Source of the DNA: Mytilus edulis
Taxonomy: Eukaryota > Mollusca > Bivalvia > Mytilida > Mytilidae
Assembly: GCF_963676685.1 (NCBI RefSeq)
Contig: NC_092344.1
Coordinates: 92,782,749 to 92,846,748, forward strand
DNA length: 64,000 bases
Direction of reading: 5' to 3'
Of this stretch, positions 19,034-31,629 are shown piece by piece (the stretch's first letter is position 1; every line of letters begins with the position of its first letter). The notes beneath the pieces were generated by a model, which did no database searches, had not been told where the DNA came from, and saw nothing but the letters and a program-made list of their open reading frames with translations. Position numbers and translations under genes: made by a program.

Positions 19034-19183
19034 TGGGGTTATATTTTTTATTATGTCATATATCATGTACAAGGGGGGTGTTAGACTTGGGGTTACCAAG
19101 CTAATAAAATTGCCATTATATTATTTGTTGTTATCTTACACAGCCTTGTCTCACATCTGCTTGTCATTAACTAGTGAGGTAAA
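19034..19183 (+). repeat. Split direct repeat B2 (right terminus)
   Basis: 150 bp; followed directly by the right half of the array target, CTGGACATT. Confidence 0.93.
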
Positions 19184-19602
19184 CTGGACATTTGTCATAT
19201 GCATGTATACCGTATACAACATATTGAAGGATGAATTATATTGACCAATTGATTATAACGGTCTAATCGACACTATCTTACACATATATTGATGTTGTCA
19301 CATGTAATGCATTCCATCTTTAAAAAATTCGACCGGGCGTTTATTAGCCTTTCATTATTCATCTAAAATCTAGCTGGGTTTCTTTTACCAGAAATCAATT
19401 ACCAGAACATATATCCCTAAAATTTTAGTTCAATAGATCGAAAATGTGCATAAACCCTTAACAGAACATATATCCATGACATAGTCCTCCACTACAATTA
19501 CTATATAATTACACATTTATAAGTCTTTTTGATGATAACCTTAGGTCTATCAGTGACAAGATGAGAATAAAACTCTATTTTCTTCTTGCAAAAATTATGC
19601 CA

Positions 19603-19619
19603 CGTCCCTGGGTGGGCTC

Positions 19620-19659
<40 letters not shown>

Positions 19660-19676
19660 AATTGCGCCACAGAGAC
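19603..19676 (-). tRNA. tRNA-Asn (GTT)
   Basis: Intact, first copy right of the YR element; ACCCGG flank. Confidence 0.97.
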
Positions 19677-20138
19677 TCGCATGTCAAGCTTTAGAATTTT
19701 TAGGTAGTGATGTTTTTACCCGGACATTTGTCATATGCATGTATACCGTATACAACATATTGAAGGATGAATTATATTGACCAATTGATTATAACGGTCT
19801 AATCGACACTATCTTACACATATATTGATGTTGTCACATGTAATGCATTCCATCTTTAAAAAATTCGACCGGGCGTTTATTAGCCTTTCATTATTCATCT
19901 AAAATCTAGCTGGGTTTCTTTTACCAGAAATCAATTACCAGAACATATATCCCTAAAATTTTAGTTCAATAGATCGAAAATGTGCATAAACCCTTAACAG
20001 AACATATATCCATGACATAGTCCTCCACTACAATTACTATATAATTACACATTTATAAGTCTTTTTGATGATAACCTTAGGTCTATCAGTGACAAGATGA
20101 GAATAAAACTCTATTTTCTTCTTGCAAAAATTATGCCA

Positions 20139-20155
20139 CGTCCCTGGGTGGGCTC

Positions 20156-20195
<40 letters not shown>

Positions 20196-20212
20196 AATTG
20201 CGCCACAGAGAC
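20139..20212 (-). tRNA. tRNA-Asn (GTT)
   Basis: Intact; ACCCGG-type unit. Confidence 0.97.
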
Positions 20213-20674
20213 TCGCATGTCAAGCTTTAGAATTTTTAGGTAGTGATGTTTTTACCCGGACATTTGTCATATGCATGTATACCGTATACAACATATTGAA
20301 GGATGAATTATATTGACCAATTGATTATAACGGTCTAATCGACACTATCTTACACATATATTGATGTTGTCACATGTAATGCATTCCATCTTTAAAAAAT
20401 TCGACCGGGCGTTTATTAGCCTTTCATTATTCATCTAAAATCTAGCTGGGTTTCTTTTACCAGAAATCAATTACCAGAACATATATCCCTAAAATTTTAG
20501 TTCAATAGATCGAAAATGTGCATAAACCCTTAACAGAACATATATCCATGACATAGTCCTCCACTACAATTACTATATAATTACACATTTATAAGTCTTT
20601 TTGATGATAACCTTAGGTCTATCAGTGACAAGATGAGAATAAAACTCTATTTTCTTCTTGCAAAAATTATGCCA

Positions 20675-20691
20675 CGTCCCTGGGTGGGCTC

Positions 20692-20731
<40 letters not shown>

Positions 20732-20748
20732 AATTGCGCCACAGAGAC
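20675..20748 (-). tRNA. tRNA-Asn (GTT)
   Basis: Intact; ACCCGG-type unit. Confidence 0.97.
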
Positions 20749-21210
20749 TCGCATGTCAAGCTTTAGAATTTTTAGGTAGTGATGTTTTTACCCGGACATT
20801 TGTCATATGCATGTATACCGTATACAACATATTGAAGGATGAATTATATTGACCAATTGATTATAACGGTCTAATCGACACTATCTTACACATATATTGA
20901 TGTTGTCACATGTAATGCATTCCATCTTTAAAAAATTCGACCGGGCGTTTATTAGCCTTTCATTATTCATCTAAAATCTAGCTGGGTTTCTTTTACCAGA
21001 AATCAATTACCAGAACATATATCCCTAAAATTTTAGTTCAATAGATCGAAAATGTGCATAAACCCTTAACAGAACATATATCCATGACATAGTCCTCCAC
21101 TACAATTACTATATAATTACACATTTATAAGTCTTTTTGATGATAACCTTAGGTCTATCAGTGACAAGATGAGAATAAAACTCTATTTTCTTCTTGCAAA
21201 AATTATGCCA

Positions 21211-21227
21211 CGTCCCTGGGTGGGCTC

Positions 21228-21267
<40 letters not shown>

Positions 21268-21284
21268 AATTGCGCCACAGAGAC
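21211..21284 (-). tRNA. tRNA-Asn (GTT)
   Basis: Intact; ACCCGG-type unit. Confidence 0.97.
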
Positions 21285-21746
21285 TCGCATGTCAAGCTTT
21301 AGAATTTTTAGGTAGTGATGTTTTTACCCGGACATTTGTCATATGCATGTATACCGTATACAACATATTGAAGGATGAATTATATTGACCAATTGATTAT
21401 AACGGTCTAATCGACACTATCTTACACATATATTGATGTTGTCACATGTAATGCATTCCATCTTTAAAAAATTCGACCGGGCGTTTATTAGCCTTTCATT
21501 ATTCATCTAAAATCTAGCTGGGTTTCTTTTACCAGAAATCAATTACCAGAACATATATCCCTAAAATTTTAGTTCAATAGATCGAAAATGTGCATAAACC
21601 CTTAACAGAACATATATCCATGACATAGTCCTCCACTACAATTACTATATAATTACACATTTATAAGTCTTTTTGATGATAACCTTAGGTCTATCAGTGA
21701 CAAGATGAGAATAAAACTCTATTTTCTTCTTGCAAAAATTATGCCA

Positions 21747-21763
21747 CGTCCCTGGGTGGGCTC

Positions 21764-21803
<40 letters not shown>

Positions 21804-21820
21804 AATTGCGCCACAGAGAC
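21747..21820 (-). tRNA. tRNA-Asn (GTT)
   Basis: Intact; ACCCGG-type unit. Confidence 0.97.
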
Positions 21821-22282
21821 TCGCATGTCAAGCTTTAGAATTTTTAGGTAGTGATGTTTTTACCCGGACATTTGTCATATGCATGTATACCGTATACAAC
21901 ATATTGAAGGATGAATTATATTGACCAATTGATTATAACGGTCTAATCGACACTATCTTACACATATATTGATGTTGTCACATGTAATGCATTCCATCTT
22001 TAAAAAATTCGACCGGGCGTTTATTAGCCTTTCATTATTCATCTAAAATCTAGCTGGGTTTCTTTTACCAGAAATCAATTACCAGAACATATATCCCTAA
22101 AATTTTAGTTCAATAGATCGAAAATGTGCATAAACCCTTAACAGAACATATATCCATGACATAGTCCTCCACTACAATTACTATATAATTACACATTTAT
22201 AAGTCTTTTTGATGATAACCTTAGGTCTATCAGTGACAAGATGAGAATAAAACTCTATTTTCTTCTTGCAAAAATTATGCCA

Positions 22283-22299
22283 CGTCCCTGGGTGGGCTC

Positions 22300-22339
<40 letters not shown>

Positions 22340-22356
22340 AATTGCGCCACAGAGAC
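22283..22356 (-). tRNA. tRNA-Asn (GTT)
   Basis: Intact; ACCCGG-type unit. Confidence 0.97.
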
Positions 22357-22818
22357 TCGCATGTCAAGCTTTAGAATTTTTAGGTAGTGATGTTTTTACC
22401 CGGACATTTGTCATATGCATGTATACCGTATACAACATATTGAAGGATGAATTATATTGACCAATTGATTATAACGGTCTAATCGACACTATCTTACACA
22501 TATATTGATGTTGTCACATGTAATGCATTCCATCTTTAAAAAATTCGACCGGGCGTTTATTAGCCTTTCATTATTCATCTAAAATCTAGCTGGGTTTCTT
22601 TTACCAGAAATCAATTACCAGAACATATATCCCTAAAATTTTAGTTCAATAGATCGAAAATGTGCATAAACCCTTAACAGAACATATATCCATGACATAG
22701 TCCTCCACTACAATTACTATATAATTACACATTTATAAGTCTTTTTGATGATAACCTTAGGTCTATCAGTGACAAGATGAGAATAAAACTCTATTTTCTT
22801 CTTGCAAAAATTATGCCA

Positions 22819-22835
22819 CGTCCCTGGGTGGGCTC

Positions 22836-22875
<40 letters not shown>

Positions 22876-22892
22876 AATTGCGCCACAGAGAC
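22819..22892 (-). tRNA. tRNA-Asn (GTT)
   Basis: Intact; ACCCGG-type unit. Confidence 0.97.
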
Positions 22893-23354
22893 TCGCATGT
22901 CAAGCTTTAGAATTTTTAGGTAGTGATGTTTTTACCCGGACATTTGTCATATGCATGTATACCGTATACAACATATTGAAGGATGAATTATATTGACCAA
23001 TTGATTATAACGGTCTAATCGACACTATCTTACACATATATTGATGTTGTCACATGTAATGCATTCCATCTTTAAAAAATTCGACCGGGCGTTTATTAGC
23101 CTTTCATTATTCATCTAAAATCTAGCTGGGTTTCTTTTACCAGAAATCAATTACCAGAACATATATCCCTAAAATTTTAGTTCAATAGATCGAAAATGTG
23201 CATAAACCCTTAACAGAACATATATCCATGACATAGTCCTCCACTACAATTACTATATAATTACACATTTATAAGTCTTTTTGATGATAACCTTAGGTCT
23301 ATCAGTGACAAGATGAGAATAAAACTCTATTTTCTTCTTGCAAAAATTATGCCA

Positions 23355-23371
23355 CGTCCCTGGGTGGGCTC

Positions 23372-23411
<40 letters not shown>

Positions 23412-23428
23412 AATTGCGCCACAGAGAC
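23355..23428 (-). tRNA. tRNA-Asn (GTT)
   Basis: Intact; ACCCGG-type unit. Confidence 0.97.
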
Positions 23429-23890
23429 TCGCATGTCAAGCTTTAGAATTTTTAGGTAGTGATGTTTTTACCCGGACATTTGTCATATGCATGTATACCG
23501 TATACAACATATTGAAGGATGAATTATATTGACCAATTGATTATAACGGTCTAATCGACACTATCTTACACATATATTGATGTTGTCACATGTAATGCAT
23601 TCCATCTTTAAAAAATTCGACCGGGCGTTTATTAGCCTTTCATTATTCATCTAAAATCTAGCTGGGTTTCTTTTACCAGAAATCAATTACCAGAACATAT
23701 ATCCCTAAAATTTTAGTTCAATAGATCGAAAATGTGCATAAACCCTTAACAGAACATATATCCATGACATAGTCCTCCACTACAATTACTATATAATTAC
23801 ACATTTATAAGTCTTTTTGATGATAACCTTAGGTCTATCAGTGACAAGATGAGAATAAAACTCTATTTTCTTCTTGCAAAAATTATGCCA

Positions 23891-23907
23891 CGTCCCTGGG
23901 TGGGCTC

Positions 23908-23947
<40 letters not shown>

Positions 23948-23964
23948 AATTGCGCCACAGAGAC
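23891..23964 (-). tRNA. tRNA-Asn (GTT)
   Basis: Intact; ACCCGG-type unit. Confidence 0.97.
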
Positions 23965-24426
23965 TCGCATGTCAAGCTTTAGAATTTTTAGGTAGTGATG
24001 TTTTTACCCGGACATTTGTCATATGCATGTATACCGTATACAACATATTGAAGGATGAATTATATTGACCAATTGATTATAACGGTCTAATCGACACTAT
24101 CTTACACATATATTGATGTTGTCACATGTAATGCATTCCATCTTTAAAAAATTCGACCGGGCGTTTATTAGCCTTTCATTATTCATCTAAAATCTAGCTG
24201 AGTTTCTTTTACCAGAAATCAATTACCAGAACATATATCCCTAAAATTTTAGTTCAATAGATCGAAAATGTGCATAAACCCTTAACAGAACATATATCCA
24301 TGACATAGTCCTCCACTACAATTACTATATAATTACACATTTATAAGTCTTTTTGATGATAACCTTAGGTCTATCAGTGACAAGATGAGAATAAAACTCT
24401 ATTTTCTTCTTGCAAAAATTATGCCA

Positions 24427-24443
24427 CGTCCCTGGGTGGGCTC

Positions 24444-24483
<40 letters not shown>

Positions 24484-24500
24484 AATTGCGCCACAGAGAC
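24427..24500 (-). tRNA. tRNA-Asn (GTT)
   Basis: Intact; its 3' flank has the private variant GCTGAGTTTC near 24200. Confidence 0.97.
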
Positions 24501-24962
24501 TCGCATGTCAAGCTTTAGAATTTTTAGGTAGTGATGTTTTTACCCGGACATTTGTCATATGCATGTATACCGTATACAACATATTGAAGGATGAATTATA
24601 TTGACCAATTGATTATAACGGTCTAATCGACACTATCTTACACATATATTGATGTTGTCACATGTAATGCATTCCATCTTTAAAAAATTCGACCGGGCGT
24701 TTATTAGCCTTTCATTATTCATCTAAAATCTAGCTGGGTTTCTTTTACCAGAAATCAATTACCAGAACATATATCCCTAAAATTTTAGTTCAATAGATCG
24801 AAAATGTGCATAAACCCTTAACAGAACATATATCCATGACATAGTCCTCCACTACAATTACTATATAATTACACATTTATAAGTCTTTTTGATGATAACC
24901 TTAGGTCTATCAGTGACAAGATGAGAATAAAACTCTATTTTCTTCTTGCAAAAATTATGCCA

Positions 24963-25036
24963 CGTCCCTGGGTGGGCTCGAACCACCAACCTTTCGGTTA
25001 ACAGCCGAAGGCGCTAACCAATTGCGCCACAGAGAC
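24963..25036 (-). tRNA. tRNA-Asn (GTT), G26C variant
   Basis: Full length but base 26 (between D and anticodon stems) is C instead of G. That base is normally a dimethyl-G site, so function may be reduced. The 5' flank is deleted by 177 bp. Confidence 0.92.
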
Positions 25037-25321
25037 TCGCATGTCAATAAACCGGGCGTTTATTAGCCTTTCATTATTCATCTAAAATCTAGCTGGGTTT
25101 CTTTTACCAGAAATCAATTACCAGAACATATATCCCTAAAATTTTAGTTCAATAGATCGAAAATGTGCATAAACCCTTAACAGAACATATATCCATGACA
25201 TAGTCCTCCACTACAATTACTATATAATTACACATTTATAAGTCTTTTTGATGATAACCTTAGGTCTATCAGTGACAAGATGAGAATAAAACTCTATTTT
25301 CTTCTTGCAAAAATTATGCCA

Positions 25322-25338
25322 CGTCCCTGGGTGGGCTC

Positions 25339-25378
<40 letters not shown>

Positions 25379-25395
25379 AATTGCGCCACAGAGAC
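25322..25395 (-). tRNA. tRNA-Asn (GTT)
   Basis: Intact; belongs to the first shortened (359-bp) unit. Confidence 0.97.
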
Positions 25396-25857
25396 TCGCA
25401 TGTCAAGCTTTAGAATTTTTAGGTAGTGATGTTTTTACCCGGACATTTGTCATATGCATGTATACCGTATACAACATATTGAAGGATGAATTATATTGAC
25501 CAATTGATTATAACGGTCTAATCGACACTATCTTACACATATATTGATGTTGTCACATGTAATGCATTCCATCTTTAAAAAATTCGACCGGGCGTTTATT
25601 AGCCTTTCATTATTCATCTAAAATCTAGCTGGGTTTCTTTTACCAGAAATCAATTACCAGAACATATATCCCTAAAATTTTAGTTCAATAGATCGAAAAT
25701 GTGCATAAACCCTTAACAGAACATATATCCATGACATAGTCCTCCACTACAATTACTATATAATTACACATTTATAAGTCTTTTTGATGATAACCTTAGG
25801 TCTATCAGTGACAAGATGAGAATAAAACTCTATTTTCTTCTTGCAAAAATTATGCCA

Positions 25858-25874
25858 CGTCCCTGGGTGGGCTC

Positions 25875-25914
<40 letters not shown>

Positions 25915-25931
25915 AATTGCGCCACAGAGAC
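25858..25931 (-). tRNA. tRNA-Asn (GTT)
   Basis: Intact; ACCCGG-type unit. Confidence 0.97.
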
Positions 25932-26393
25932 TCGCATGTCAAGCTTTAGAATTTTTAGGTAGTGATGTTTTTACCCGGACATTTGTCATATGCATGTATA
26001 CCGTATACAACATATTGAAGGATGAATTATATTGACCAATTGATTATAACGGTCTAATCGACACTATCTTACACATATATTGATGTTGTCACATGTAATG
26101 CATTCCATCTTTAAAAAATTCGACCGGGCGTTTATTAGCCTTTCATTATTCATCTAAAATCTAGCTGGGTTTCTTTTACCAGAAATCAATTACCAGAACA
26201 TATATCCCTAAAATTTTAGTTCAATAGATCGAAAATGTGCATAAACCCTTAACAGAACATATATCCATGACATAGTCCTCCACTACAATTACTATATAAT
26301 TACACATTTATAAGTCTTTTTGATGATAACCTTAGGTCTATCAGTGACAAGATGAGAATAAAACTCTATTTTCTTCTTGCAAAAATTATGCCA

Positions 26394-26410
26394 CGTCCCT
26401 GGGTGGGCTC

Positions 26411-26450
<40 letters not shown>

Positions 26451-26467
26451 AATTGCGCCACAGAGAC
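26394..26467 (-). tRNA. tRNA-Asn (GTT)
   Basis: Intact; ACCCGG-type unit. Confidence 0.97.
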
Positions 26468-26929
26468 TCGCATGTCAAGCTTTAGAATTTTTAGGTAGTG
26501 ATGTTTTTACCCGGACATTTGTCATATGCATGTATACCGTATACAACATATTGAAGGATGAATTATATTGACCAATTGATTATAACGGTCTAATCGACAC
26601 TATCTTACACATATATTGATGTTGTCACATGTAATGCATTCCATCTTTAAAAAATTCGACCGGGCGTTTATTAGCCTTTCATTATTCATCTAAAATCTAG
26701 CTGGGTTTCTTTTACCAGAAATCAATTACCAGAACATATATCCCTAAAATTTTAGTTCAATAGATCGAAAATGTGCATAAACCCTTAACAGAACATATAT
26801 CCATGACATAGTCCTCCACTACAATTACTATATAATTACACATTTATAAGTCTTTTTGATGATAACCTTAGGTCTATCAGTGACAAGATGAGAATAAAAC
26901 TCTATTTTCTTCTTGCAAAAATTATGCCA

Positions 26930-26946
26930 CGTCCCTGGGTGGGCTC

Positions 26947-26986
<40 letters not shown>

Positions 26987-27003
26987 AATTGCGCCACAGA
27001 GAC
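26930..27003 (-). tRNA. tRNA-Asn (GTT)
   Basis: Intact; ACCCGG-type unit. Confidence 0.97.
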
Positions 27004-27465
27004 TCGCATGTCAAGCTTTAGAATTTTTAGGTAGTGATGTTTTTACCCGGACATTTGTCATATGCATGTATACCGTATACAACATATTGAAGGATGAATT
27101 ATATTGACCAATTGATTATAACGGTCTAATCGACACTATCTTACACATATATTGATGTTGTCACATGTAATGCATTCCATCTTTAAAAAATTCGACCGGG
27201 CGTTTATTAGCCTTTCATTATTCATCTAAAATCTAGCTGGGTTTCTTTTACCAGAAATCAATTACCAGAACATATATCCCTAAAATTTTAGTTCAATAGA
27301 TCGAAAATGTGCATAAACCCTTAACAGAACATATATCCATGACATAGTCCTCCACTACAATTACTATATAATTACACATTTATAAGTCTTTTTGATGATA
27401 ACCTTAGGTCTATCAGTGACAAGATGAGAATAAAACTCTATTTTCTTCTTGCAAAAATTATGCCA

Positions 27466-27482
27466 CGTCCCTGGGTGGGCTC

Positions 27483-27522
<40 letters not shown>

Positions 27523-27539
27523 AATTGCGCCACAGAGAC
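27466..27539 (-). tRNA. tRNA-Asn (GTT)
   Basis: Intact; ACCCGG-type unit. Confidence 0.97.
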
Positions 27540-28001
27540 TCGCATGTCAAGCTTTAGAATTTTTAGGTAGTGATGTTTTTACCCGGACATTTGTCATATG
27601 CATGTATACCGTATACAACATATTGAAGGATGAATTATATTGACCAATTGATTATAACGGTCTAATCGACACTATCTTACACATATATTGATGTTGTCAC
27701 ATGTAATGCATTCCATCTTTAAAAAATTCGACCGGGCGTTTATTAGCCTTTCATTATTCATCTAAAATCTAGCTGGGTTTCTTTTACCAGAAATCAATTA
27801 CCAGAACATATATCCCTAAAATTTTAGTTCAATAGATCGAAAATGTGCATAAACCCTTAACAGAACATATATCCATGACATAGTCCTCCACTACAATTAC
27901 TATATAATTACACATTTATAAGTCTTTTTGATGATAACCTTAGGTCTATCAGTGACAAGATGAGAATAAAACTCTATTTTCTTCTTGCAAAAATTATGCC
28001 A

Positions 28002-28018
28002 CGTCCCTGGGTGGGCTC

Positions 28019-28058
<40 letters not shown>

Positions 28059-28075
28059 AATTGCGCCACAGAGAC
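28002..28075 (-). tRNA. tRNA-Asn (GTT)
   Basis: Intact; last copy with the ACCCGG flank. Confidence 0.97.
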
Positions 28076-28537
28076 TCGCATGTCAAGCTTTAGAATTTTT
28101 AGGTAGTGATGTTTTTACCCGGACATTTGTCATATGCATGTATACCGTATACAACATATTGAAGGATGAATTATATTGACCAATTGATTATAACGGTCTA
28201 ATCGACACTATCTTACACATATATTGATGTTGTCACATGTAATGCATTCCATCTTTAAAAAATTCGACCGGGCGTTTATTAGCCTTTCATTATTCATCTA
28301 AAATCTAGCTGGGTTTCTTTTACCAGAAATCAATTACCAGAACATATATCCCTAAAATTTTAGTTCAATAGATCGAAAATGTGCATAAACCCTTAACAGA
28401 ACATATATCCATGACATAGTCCTCCACTACAATTACTATATAATTACACATTTATAAGTCTTTTTGATGATAACCTTAGGTCTATCAGTGACAAGATGAG
28501 AATAAAACTCTATTTTCTTCTTGCAAAAATTATGCCA

Positions 28538-28554
28538 CGTCCCTGGGTGGGCTC

Positions 28555-28594
<40 letters not shown>

Positions 28595-28611
28595 AATTGC
28601 GCCACAGAGAC
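28538..28611 (-). tRNA. tRNA-Asn (GTT)
   Basis: Intact; its immediate 5' flank reads AAGCATG rather than TCGCATG, and the unit switches to ACCTGG. Confidence 0.97.
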
Positions 28612-29073
28612 AAGCATGTCAAGCTTTAGAATTTTTAGGTAGTGATGTTTTTACCTGGACATTTGTCATATGCATGTATACCGTATACAACATATTGAAG
28701 GATGAATTATATTGACCAATTGATTATAACGGTCTAATCGACACTATCTTACACATATATTGATGTTGTCACATGTAATGCATTCCATCTTTAAAAAATT
28801 CGACCGGGCGTTTATTAGCCTTTCATTATTCATCTAAAATCTAGCTGGGTTTCTTTTACCAGAAATCAATTACCAGAACATATATCCCTAAAATTTTAGT
28901 TCAATAGATCGAAAATGTGCATAAACCCTTAACAGAACATATATCCATGACATAGTCCTCCACTACAATTACTATATAATTACACATTTATAAGTCTTTT
29001 TGATGATAACCTTAGGTCTATCAGTGACAAGATGAGAATAAAACTCTATTTTCTTCTTGCAAAAATTATGCCA

Positions 29074-29147
29074 CGTCCCTGGGTGGGCTCGAACCACCAA
29101 CCTTTCGGTTAACAGCCGAAGGCGCTAACCAATTGCGCCACAGAGAC
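29074..29147 (-). tRNA. tRNA-Asn (GTT), G26C variant, second occurrence
   Basis: Carries the same G26C change and the same 177-bp flank deletion as 24963, so the two are duplicates 4,111 bp apart. Confidence 0.92.
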
Positions 29148-29432
29148 TCGCATGTCAATAAACCGGGCGTTTATTAGCCTTTCATTATTCATCTAAAATC
29201 TAGCTGGGTTTCTTTTACCAGAAATCAATTACCAGAACATATATCCCTAAAATTTTAGTTCAATAGATCGAAAATGTGCATAAACCCTTAACAGAACATA
29301 TATCCATGACATAGTCCTCCACTACAATTACTATATAATTACACATTTATAAGTCTTTTTGACGATAACCTTAGGTCTATCAGTGACAAGATGAGAATAA
29401 AACTCTATTTTCTTCTTGCAAAAATTATGCCA

Positions 29433-29449
29433 CGTCCCTGGGTGGGCTC

Positions 29450-29489
<40 letters not shown>

Positions 29490-29506
29490 AATTGCGCCAC
29501 AGAGAC
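29433..29506 (-). tRNA. tRNA-Asn (GTT)
   Basis: Intact; second shortened unit, first with GACGATAAC in the 3' flank. Confidence 0.97.
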
Positions 29507-29968
29507 TCGCATGTCAAGCTTTAGAATTTTTAGGTAGTGATGTTTTTACCTGGACATTTGTCATATGCATGTATACCGTATACAACATATTGAAGGATGA
29601 ATTATATTGACCAATTGATTATAACGGTCTAATCGACACTATCTTACACATATATTGATGTTGTCACATGTAATGCATTCCATCTTTAAAAAATTCGACC
29701 GGGCGTTTATTAGCCTTTCATTATTCATCTAAAATCTAGCTGGGTTTCTTTTACCAGAAATCAATTACCAGAACATATATCCCTAAAATTTTAGTTCAAT
29801 AGATCGAAAATGTGCATAAACCCTTAACAGAACATATATCCATGACATAGTCCTCCACTACAATTACTATATAATTACACATTTATAAGTCTTTTTGACG
29901 ATAACCTTAGGTCTATCAGTGACAAGATGAGAATAAAACTCTATTTTCTTCTTGCAAAAATTATGCCA

Positions 29969-29985
29969 CGTCCCTGGGTGGGCTC

Positions 29986-30025
<40 letters not shown>

Positions 30026-30042
30026 AATTGCGCCACAGAGAC
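29969..30042 (-). tRNA. tRNA-Asn (GTT)
   Basis: Intact; GACGAT type. Confidence 0.97.
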
Positions 30043-30504
30043 TCGCATGTCAAGCTTTAGAATTTTTAGGTAGTGATGTTTTTACCTGGACATTTGTCAT
30101 ATGCATGTATACCGTATACAACATATTGAAGGATGAATTATATTGACCAATTGATTATAACGGTCTAATCGACACTATCTTACACATATATTGATGTTGT
30201 CACATGTAATGCATTCCATCTTTAAAAAATTCGACCGGGCGTTTATTAGCCTTTCATTATTCATCTAAAATCTAGCTGGGTTTCTTTTACCAGAAATCAA
30301 TTACCAGAACATATATCCCTAAAATTTTAGTTCAATAGATCGAAAATGTGCATAAACCCTTAACAGAACATATATCCATGACATAGTCCTCCACTACAAT
30401 TACTATATAATTACACATTTATAAGTCTTTTTGACGATAACCTTAGGTCTATCAGTGACAAGATGAGAATAAAACTCTATTTTCTTCTTGCAAAAATTAT
30501 GCCA

Positions 30505-30521
30505 CGTCCCTGGGTGGGCTC

Positions 30522-30561
<40 letters not shown>

Positions 30562-30578
30562 AATTGCGCCACAGAGAC
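30505..30578 (-). tRNA. tRNA-Asn (GTT)
   Basis: Intact; GACGAT type. Confidence 0.97.
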
Positions 30579-31040
30579 TCGCATGTCAAGCTTTAGAATT
30601 TTTAGGTAGTGATGTTTTTACCTGGACATTTGTCATATGCATGTATACCGTATACAACATATTGAAGGATGAATTATATTGACCAATTGATTATAACGGT
30701 CTAATCGACACTATCTTACACATATATTGATGTTGTCACATGTAATGCATTCCATCTTTAAAAAATTCGACCGGGCGTTTATTAGCCTTTCATTATTCAT
30801 CTAAAATCTAGCTGGGTTTCTTTTACCAGAAATCAATTACCAGAACATATATCCCTAAAATTTTAGTTCAATAGATCGAAAATGTGCATAAACCCTTAAC
30901 AGAACATATATCCATGACATAGTCCTCCACTACAATTACTATATAATTACACATTTATAAGTCTTTTTGACGATAACCTTAGGTCTATCAGTGACAAGAT
31001 GAGAATAAAACTCTATTTTCTTCTTGCAAAAATTATGCCA

Positions 31041-31057
31041 CGTCCCTGGGTGGGCTC

Positions 31058-31097
<40 letters not shown>

Positions 31098-31114
31098 AAT
31101 TGCGCCACAGAGAC
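31041..31114 (-). tRNA. tRNA-Asn (GTT)
   Basis: Intact; GACGAT type. Confidence 0.97.
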
Positions 31115-31593
31115 TCGCATGTCAAGCTTTAGAATTTTTAGGTAGTGATGTTTTTACCTGGACATTTGTCATATGCATGTATACCGTATACAACATATTG
31201 AAGGATGAATTATATTGACCAATTGATTATAACGGTCTAATCGACACTATCTTACACATATATTGATGTTGTCACATGTAATGCATTCCATCTTTAAAAA
31301 ATTCGACCGGGCGTTTATTAGCCTTTCATTATTCATCTAAAATCTAGCTGGGTTTCTTTTACCAGAAATCAATTACCAGAACATATATCCCTAAAATTTT
31401 AGTTCAATAGATCGAAAATGTGCATAAACCCTTAACAGAACATATATCCATGACATAGTCCTCCACTACAATTACTATATAATTACACATTTATAAGTCT
31501 TTTTGACGATAACCTTAGGTCTATCAGTGACAAGATGAGAATAAAACTCTATTTTCTTCTTGCAAAAATTATGCCACGTCCCTGGGTGGGCTC

Positions 31594-31629
<36 letters not shown>

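Larger units (their letters stand above)
14805..19183 (+). mobile_element. DIRS/Ngaro-like tyrosine-recombinase retrotransposon with split direct repeats
   Basis: A 4,379-bp element with the order A1 - gag - RT/RNase H - tyrosine recombinase - B1 - A2 - spacer - B2. A1 and A2 (158 bp) and B1 and B2 (150 bp) are nearly identical, and B1 touches A2 directly. The flanks TTTTTAC and CTGGACATT rejoin to the unmodified array sequence, so there is no target duplication, as expected for tyrosine-recombinase integration. No methyltransferase ORF is seen, which favours a Ngaro-type over a DIRS1/PAT-type element. One frameshift in RT suggests this copy is inactive. Confidence 0.93.
19184..31629. repeat. 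tRNA-Asn array core, block 1
   Basis: Twenty-four tRNA positions at 536-bp spacing, except two shortened 359-bp units (after 24963 and 29074). Units up to about 28115 carry ACCCGG in the tRNA 5' flank; later ones carry ACCTGG. The units ending in tRNAs 29433-31577 carry GACGATAAC instead of GATGATAAC. Otherwise copies are nearly identical. Outside the tRNA each unit has no second RNA gene or ORF that I can recognise; it does hold a near-palindrome GTATACCGTATAC about 75 bp upstream of the tRNA. Confidence 0.97.

Noticed and set aside
18827-19099. Minus-strand 90-codon frame with Cys/His residues at its end
   Set aside because: It spans A2, spacer and part of B2 of the YR element; a non-coding terminal repeat is the better explanation.
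19184-31629. A second RNA gene (5S rRNA, U6 or other snRNA) in each unit
   Set aside because: I scanned the unit on both strands for their known internal boxes and ends and found none.
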